DNA of 64,000 nt from Burkholderiales bacterium (GTDB taxonomy: Bacteria; Pseudomonadota; Gammaproteobacteria; Burkholderiales; Burkholderiaceae_D), in NCBI GenBank assembly GCA_016177875.1, contig JACOUL010000041.1, positions 1 through 64,000 of the forward strand, written 5' to 3'. Below are positions 59,923 through 64,000 of the stretch, one piece after another. The first letter of the stretch is position 1. Each line of letters starts with the position of its first letter. The position numbers were made by a program, and so were the translations under genes. The notes beneath the pieces were generated by a model that saw only the letters and a list, made by a program, of their open reading frames with translations, ran no database searches and was not told the DNA's origin.

Positions 59923-61125
59923 ATGCAGTTCGATGTGCGTGCCCTGACCGCCGATCACCTGGTCACCAGGCTGTCTATCGACGCAACCAGCGAAGAAGAT
60001 GCGCGGCGTCAAGTTGAAGCGCGCGGCTTGTTTGCGGCGGCCATCACGCCGGCGCGACGTCCCCTCTTCGGCAATTTCTTCGCCGGCCCCGGAAAAAAAC
60101 GCGGACTGTCGCTCGTCCTGTTTAGCCAGGAATTGCTCGCTCTGTTGAATGCCGGCCTGTCAATCGTCGAAGGTTTGGAAGCCTTGCTCGAAAAAGAAGG
60201 CAACCCTGTCACGCGCGAGATCCTCACCCGCTTGTTGACTGCGCTGCGCGAAGGCAAGCGCTTTTCGCAAGCGCTCGGCGAACAGCCAGACTTGTTCCCA
60301 CCGCTGTACGTAGGCATCGTCAAAGCTGCGGAAGGCACCAGCGATTTACCGCGCTCTCTTGCACGCTTCATCGATTACCAGCAACGCATTGACATCGTTC
60401 GCGGCAAGATCGTCAGCGCGGCGATTTATCCCGCCATCTTGATGTGCGTAGGCGGCGGCGTGACGTTCTTTTTAGTGGGTTACGTTGTGCCGCGTTTCGC
60501 CGAAGTCTACCAAGGCGCAGGCCGCAGCTTACCTTGGCTTTCGCAATTAATGCTCGATTGGGGGCAATTGGCGTCTAGTCATACCAAGTCCATTCTGCTC
60601 GCTCTTGTACTCGGCATCACAGCAATCTTTATCGGCGGCCGCCGTTTCTTCGCGCAAGGCGGCGTGACCCGCTTGCTGGTAAAAATCCCCGGCATCGGCG
60701 AGCGCGCGCAAATTTACGAGCTGTCGCGCCTGTACCTTACGCTCGGCATGCTGCTCGAAGGCGGCATTCCAATCGTGGCTGCGATGGAAACCGTGCATGG
60801 CATGGTGTCGCCTCGCATCAAGACCGCGCTTCAAAATGCGCGCGAAGCGATTCAATCCGGCGGCCAATTCTCGACTGCCTTCGAAGCCAATAACTTGACC
60901 ACGCCGATTTCACTGCGCATGCTGCGCGTGGGCGAACGTTCCGGCGAACTCGGCAAAATGCTGACCCAATCGGCCGCCTTTTATGACGGCGAGATCAGCC
61001 GCTGGATCGATCGTTTCACGCGCAGCTTCGAGCCGCTGTTGATGACCGCGATCGGCCTTGTCGTCGGTTTGATCGTGGTGCTGCTCTATATGCCGATATT
61101 TGATTTGGCAGGAGGATTGTCATGA
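59923..61125 (+). CDS. gspF: Type II secretion inner-membrane protein GspF
   Basis: The 400-residue protein has two T2SSF domains (about 65-190 and 270-390) and three membrane helices (about 165-190, 215-235, 365-390). Marks are FSQELLALLNAGLSIVEGLE, SAAIYPAILM and RMLRVGERSGELGKML. GspF is the platform that couples the GspE ATPase to pseudopilus assembly. It lies 15 bases after gspG and overlaps gspE by four bases. Confidence 0.9.
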   Translation: MQFDVRALTADHLVTRLSIDATSEEDARRQVEARGLFAAAITPARRPLFGNFFAGPGKKRGLSLVLFSQELLALLNAGLSIVEGLEALLEKEGNPVTREILTRLLTALREGKRFSQALGEQPDLFPPLYVGIVKAAEGTSDLPRSLARFIDYQQRIDIVRGKIVSAAIYPAILMCVGGGVTFFLVGYVVPRFAEVYQGAGRSLPWLSQLMLDWGQLASSHTKSILLALVLGITAIFIGGRRFFAQGGVTRLLVKIPGIGERAQIYELSRLYLTLGMLLEGGIPIVAAMETVHGMVSPRIKTALQNAREAIQSGGQFSTAFEANNLTTPISLRMLRVGERSGELGKMLTQSAAFYDGEISRWIDRFTRSFEPLLMTAIGLVVGLIVVLLYMPIFDLAGGLS

Positions 61126-62816
61126 GTGCGCAAAACAAAATCGCGACGGTATTGCCGTTCGACGCCGCACTCGTGCAGCGCGCTCGCAGCGCCGCCACCA
61201 CATCCAAACGCCCGGTAATTGTCGAACTGCAGGAATTGATCAACGATGAGCCGCGCCAACTTGTGCAAAGCGTAGCATCGGCATTTGGCTTGGATGTAAT
61301 GCAAACAGCCGATATGCTGTCCATGGCGCCGGCCTTCGATTTACTGCCGCTGTCCAAGGCGATTCAACGCTCATGCGCCTTGCTGCGTGACGCGCAGGAC
61401 GAACTGATCGGCGTCATCGCCGACCCCTTCGATCCCGATCTCACTACGTGGCTGGATGCACAAGCGAAAGCCCCCGTTGCTTTGCGCTTGGCACTGCAGT
61501 CCGACATCCAAGCCTATTTATCCAAGCAAGAAGAGACGGCTCGCGCTACCGACAGTTTGGTGGAAACCGGATCGGATACGCGGCGCGACGGCAAGACTGC
61601 CGCCGTTCTCTCCTTCACCTCAATTTCCGAAGCCGCCAGCCCTGCCGTCAAACTGGTCAACTCGACTTTGTACGATGCCTTGAAAGCCGGTGCTTCCGAC
61701 ATTCATTTGGAAAGCACGCCCGGCGGCTTGGCGATCAAATTCCGCATCGATGGTGTCTTGGATCATGCAGCCGAAGTGCACGGCATTGAATTGGCCGAGC
61801 AAGTCATCTCGCGTTTGAAGGTCTTGGCCGAGCTGGATATTTCCGAACGCCGTGTGCCGCAAGACGGCAGCTTCCGCGTGGAGGCCGCCAGCCGGGAAAT
61901 CGATTTGCGCGTGTCGATCATGCCGAGCATTCATGGCGAAGACGCGGTCATTCGCGTGCTCGACAAGCGCGCCATGATTGAAGCGTATGGCGCCTTGACG
62001 CTGGACGCATTGAGCTTTGACCGGGATTCCTTGGATAAATTAAGAAGTCTTGCCGAAGAAGCCTACGGCATGCTGCTGGTGACAGGTCCGACGGGGTCGG
62101 GCAAGACCACCACCTTGTATGCAGCCTTGACGGAAATTCACAATGGCCGCGACAAGATCATCACGATCGAAGATCCGGTGGAATATCAATTGCCCGGCAT
62201 CCTGCAAATTCCCGTCAATGAAAAGAAGGGCCTGACCTTTGCCAAGGGTTTGCGTTCGATCTTGCGGCACGACCCGGACAAGATCATGGTGGGTGAAATC
62301 CGCGATAAGGAAACCGCGGAGATTGCCGTGCAATCCGCGCTGACCGGCCACTTGGTGCTGACCACCGTGCATGCCAACAATGTGTTCGATGTGTTCGGAC
62401 GTTTTGCGCACATGGGCATCGACCCCTATGCCTTCGTATCGGCTTTAAACGGTATTTGGGCTCAGCGTTTGATTCGCTTGAATTGCCCGCATTGCTCGGT
62501 ATCGGTCGAGCCGACCACCGACGAGTTGACCCGCGTGAATCTCTCGCCTAACGAAGTCACCGGCTACACTTTTATGCAAGGAATGGGCTGCGGCGATTGC
62601 CGCGGCACCGGCTACAAAGGACGGCGCGCGATTGCCGAGATCCTGACGCTCAATGACGAAATCCGCGAAATGATCATCGACAAGCGGCCGATCCGCCACA
62701 TCAAAGAGGCAGCACGCTTGAACGGTACGCGCACTTTGCGTGAAGCAGCCTTGGAATTGGTCAAGCGAGGCGAAACCACGCTGCTGGAAATCAAACGAGT
62801 GACGCTGCATGCTTAA
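61122..62816 (+). CDS. gspE: Type II secretion ATPase GspE
   Basis: The 564-residue protein has an N-terminal GspE/MshEN-type domain (about 30-140), a linker, and the secretion ATPase: SDIHLESTPGGLAIKFRIDG, Walker A GPTGSGKTTTL (about 321-331), the Asp box IEDPVEY, Walker B IMVGEIRD, the His box TGHLVLTTVHAN, and a zinc tetracysteine (CPHC and CGDC). It powers pseudopilus assembly. It overlaps gspF (ATGA) and the following PilM-like gene by eight bases. Confidence 0.92.
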   Translation: MSAQNKIATVLPFDAALVQRARSAATTSKRPVIVELQELINDEPRQLVQSVASAFGLDVMQTADMLSMAPAFDLLPLSKAIQRSCALLRDAQDELIGVIADPFDPDLTTWLDAQAKAPVALRLALQSDIQAYLSKQEETARATDSLVETGSDTRRDGKTAAVLSFTSISEAASPAVKLVNSTLYDALKAGASDIHLESTPGGLAIKFRIDGVLDHAAEVHGIELAEQVISRLKVLAELDISERRVPQDGSFRVEAASREIDLRVSIMPSIHGEDAVIRVLDKRAMIEAYGALTLDALSFDRDSLDKLRSLAEEAYGMLLVTGPTGSGKTTTLYAALTEIHNGRDKIITIEDPVEYQLPGILQIPVNEKKGLTFAKGLRSILRHDPDKIMVGEIRDKETAEIAVQSALTGHLVLTTVHANNVFDVFGRFAHMGIDPYAFVSALNGIWAQRLIRLNCPHCSVSVEPTTDELTRVNLSPNEVTGYTFMQGMGCGDCRGTGYKGRRAIAEILTLNDEIREMIIDKRPIRHIKEAARLNGTRTLREAALELVKRGETTLLEIKRVTLHA

Positions 62817-63627
62817 ATTGTTTTCATCTTCGTCTTTTTTTCTTGGCATCGCACCGGATGGCGCCGCGCTGCTCCGGGCAGAAAGCGGCCGCGCCGCATC
62901 TACGGTGCTTGCCGAATATCAGGCAGAGTCCGCACAATCGCTGCCGGCATTGCTCGACGGCCTGCGCACAAAATTGGCCAACGCCGGCGTCATGCGTATG
63001 CCGGTGACGATCATACTTGCTGACCAATGGACACGCATGTTCATGGTGACGCCTCCGCAAAACGCAAGCAGTCTCGACGATTGCCGCGCCGCCGCAATGC
63101 GCCGCTTTCAAGATTTATACGGTGAATCGCCGAATGGTTGGCAAATGCATGCCGATTGGGATGCGCAACATCCTTTCCTGGCCTGCGCGATGCCGGACAG
63201 CGTCCTCTCCTCGCTCAAGCAACTCGCTGCTGAATTTCGCTGGACGCTCCTCACCGTTGTGCCGCAATTTATCGCCGCCTGGAATCGCTGGCACAAAGAA
63301 CTCGACGGCAATGCATGGTTTGGCGTCGCGCTCGGCAATCGGCTGAACCTAGGCGTGATCGAACACGGCAGACTGCGTGCAGTCAATGCGATTCAAGTAG
63401 CCGACGGCGCATGGAAGGATGCGCAATGGTTGCCTGCGCAAATGGAGAGAGAAGCACTGCGCCTCAGCCTCGCCTCGCCGCAACAAATGCGCGTGTGCGG
63501 CCTTCTGAACGGCGCGCCTGCCGGACGCGCTGAAATCACGCCGACCTGCCAACGGCTCGATGCGGCACAAATCGACACGACGGGAACAGCAGCGATGGCG
63601 CTCGCTCGCACGGGGATACGCGCATGA
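62809..63627 (+). CDS. PilM/GspL-like actin-fold protein
   Basis: The 272-residue protein begins like an ASKHA assembly protein (FFLGIAPDGAALLRAE) and has MPVTIILADQWTRMFMV, SVLSSLKQLAAEF and a C-terminal nucleotide-fold-like half (FGVALGNRLNLGVIEHG). No membrane helix is visible, so it resembles PilM, or the cytoplasmic part of GspL, separate from a PilN-like membrane partner. It overlaps gspE by eight bases and the next gene by four. Confidence 0.72.
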   Translation: MLKLFSSSSFFLGIAPDGAALLRAESGRAASTVLAEYQAESAQSLPALLDGLRTKLANAGVMRMPVTIILADQWTRMFMVTPPQNASSLDDCRAAAMRRFQDLYGESPNGWQMHADWDAQHPFLACAMPDSVLSSLKQLAAEFRWTLLTVVPQFIAAWNRWHKELDGNAWFGVALGNRLNLGVIEHGRLRAVNAIQVADGAWKDAQWLPAQMEREALRLSLASPQQMRVCGLLNGAPAGRAEITPTCQRLDAAQIDTTGTAAMALARTGIRA

Positions 63628-64000
63628 GGCCGATTCAAATCGACTTTGCACCCGCTTCATTGGAACGCACTCTGCGACTAAGCTCACCGCTTACTTGGGG
63701 CTTGTTGCTGATGGCAATTGTCTTGTGGGCCGGTGTGGCTTTCAAGGCAAATCAACTGGCGCACCAAAAAGAAAGGGCTGCAGCCGATTTAAAGCAGGTA
63801 CTGAAACAAACCCAGACTCGTTTGCAGGAACGCGAAGCGAAAAAATTGGCGGCTAGTCAGTTCAGCATTCCCGAATCTCAAGCGAATGCCATTAATGCCG
63901 CGATCGCCCAGCTCAATTTACCCTGGCGCGACTTGTTCGATGCGATCGAGGCGGCGACACCGGCAGATATCGCTCTGTTAGCAGTTGAGCCGGATGCGAA
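63624..64000 (+). CDS. PilN/GspL-like membrane protein (3' end beyond the window)
   Basis: The frame is open from ATG 63624 to the window end (about 125 codons). A short cytoplasmic start (PIQIDFAPASLERTLRL) leads to one membrane helix (LTWGLLLMAIVLWAGVAF), a coiled coil (LKQVLKQTQTRLQEREAKK) and the start of a periplasmic domain (LNLPWRDLFDAIEAATP). That is the PilN layout, a partner of PilM. The start overlaps the previous stop (ATGA). Confidence 0.75.
   Translation, partial: MRPIQIDFAPASLERTLRLSSPLTWGLLLMAIVLWAGVAFKANQLAHQKERAAADLKQVLKQTQTRLQEREAKKLAASQFSIPESQANAINAAIAQLNLPWRDLFDAIEAATPADIALLAVEPDA

Overview
The window looks like chromosome of a betaproteobacterium, most likely order Burkholderiales and plausibly Oxalobacteraceae (inference from gene content and protein style; no rRNA marker is present). 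Pointers are a phaA-phaB polyhydroxybutyrate (PHB) pair, a secreted PHB depolymerase, creB/creC/creD, a Kup potassium transporter, PpnN, an exosortase with a PEP-CTERM substrate, and PA2778/PA2779-type genes. I see no tRNA, rRNA, CRISPR array, insertion sequence, phage gene or replication origin.

Layout. 1-12.3 kb is a signalling region: a 7TM-DISM hybrid kinase cut by the left edge, a periplasmic transglutaminase-like protein, a minimal chemoreceptor-like protein, a DUF3617 protein, a CNB-GGDEF protein, an HDOD pair, a SirB2-like protein, a membrane GGDEF protein and a large GAF-PAS-PAS-GAF-GGDEF-EAL protein. 12.3-17.9 kb holds an unknown gene, a TehA/SLAC1-like transporter and a complete bufferin-type RiPP metallophore operon (bufA-bufB-bufC-bufD on the minus strand). 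This is followed by a DsbA-like oxidoreductase and a Lys/Ala-rich exported protein. 18-26 kb is metabolic: phaB, phaA, glycerate kinase, ppnN, a LuxR-type response regulator and kup, with a possible small RNA between the last two. 26-34 kb carries a PQQ/cytochrome c dehydrogenase, two tandem acyltransferase-3 genes, a TonB-dependent receptor, and an unusual protein whose tail contains twelve Phe-Cys-Gly (FCG) motifs in a 93-bp tandem repeat. 34-42.7 kb has a CHASE-PAS-HisKA_3 kinase, an OmpA-caspase pair, a YihY-like protein, CheV, an oxidoreductase-like Cys peptide, a membrane protein and a class III cyclase.

42.7-53.6 kb appears to be a Cre locus. creB-creC run forward and creD runs backward, and a perfect cre-tag (TTCAC-N6-TTCAC) precedes an operon of a VIT/VWA protein with a PEP-CTERM tail, its probable exosortase, an exosortase-associated protein and a small membrane protein. 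PA2778/PA2779-type genes face that operon and have a one-mismatch cre-like site upstream. 53.6-64 kb carries small and Sel1-repeat proteins, a large PHB depolymerase with six fibronectin III modules, and the start of a type II secretion/pseudopilus cluster (gspG, gspF, gspE, PilM-like, PilN-like) that continues past the right edge.

The strongest candidates for undescribed biology are the FCG-repeat protein at 32931-33722, the inferred CreBC control of the exosortase/VIT operon, the bufferin operon with its adjoining transporter and possible ECF promoter, an apparent ATT start codon on the OmpA-like gene, and the plus-strand terminator near 24.2 kb that has no assigned gene.
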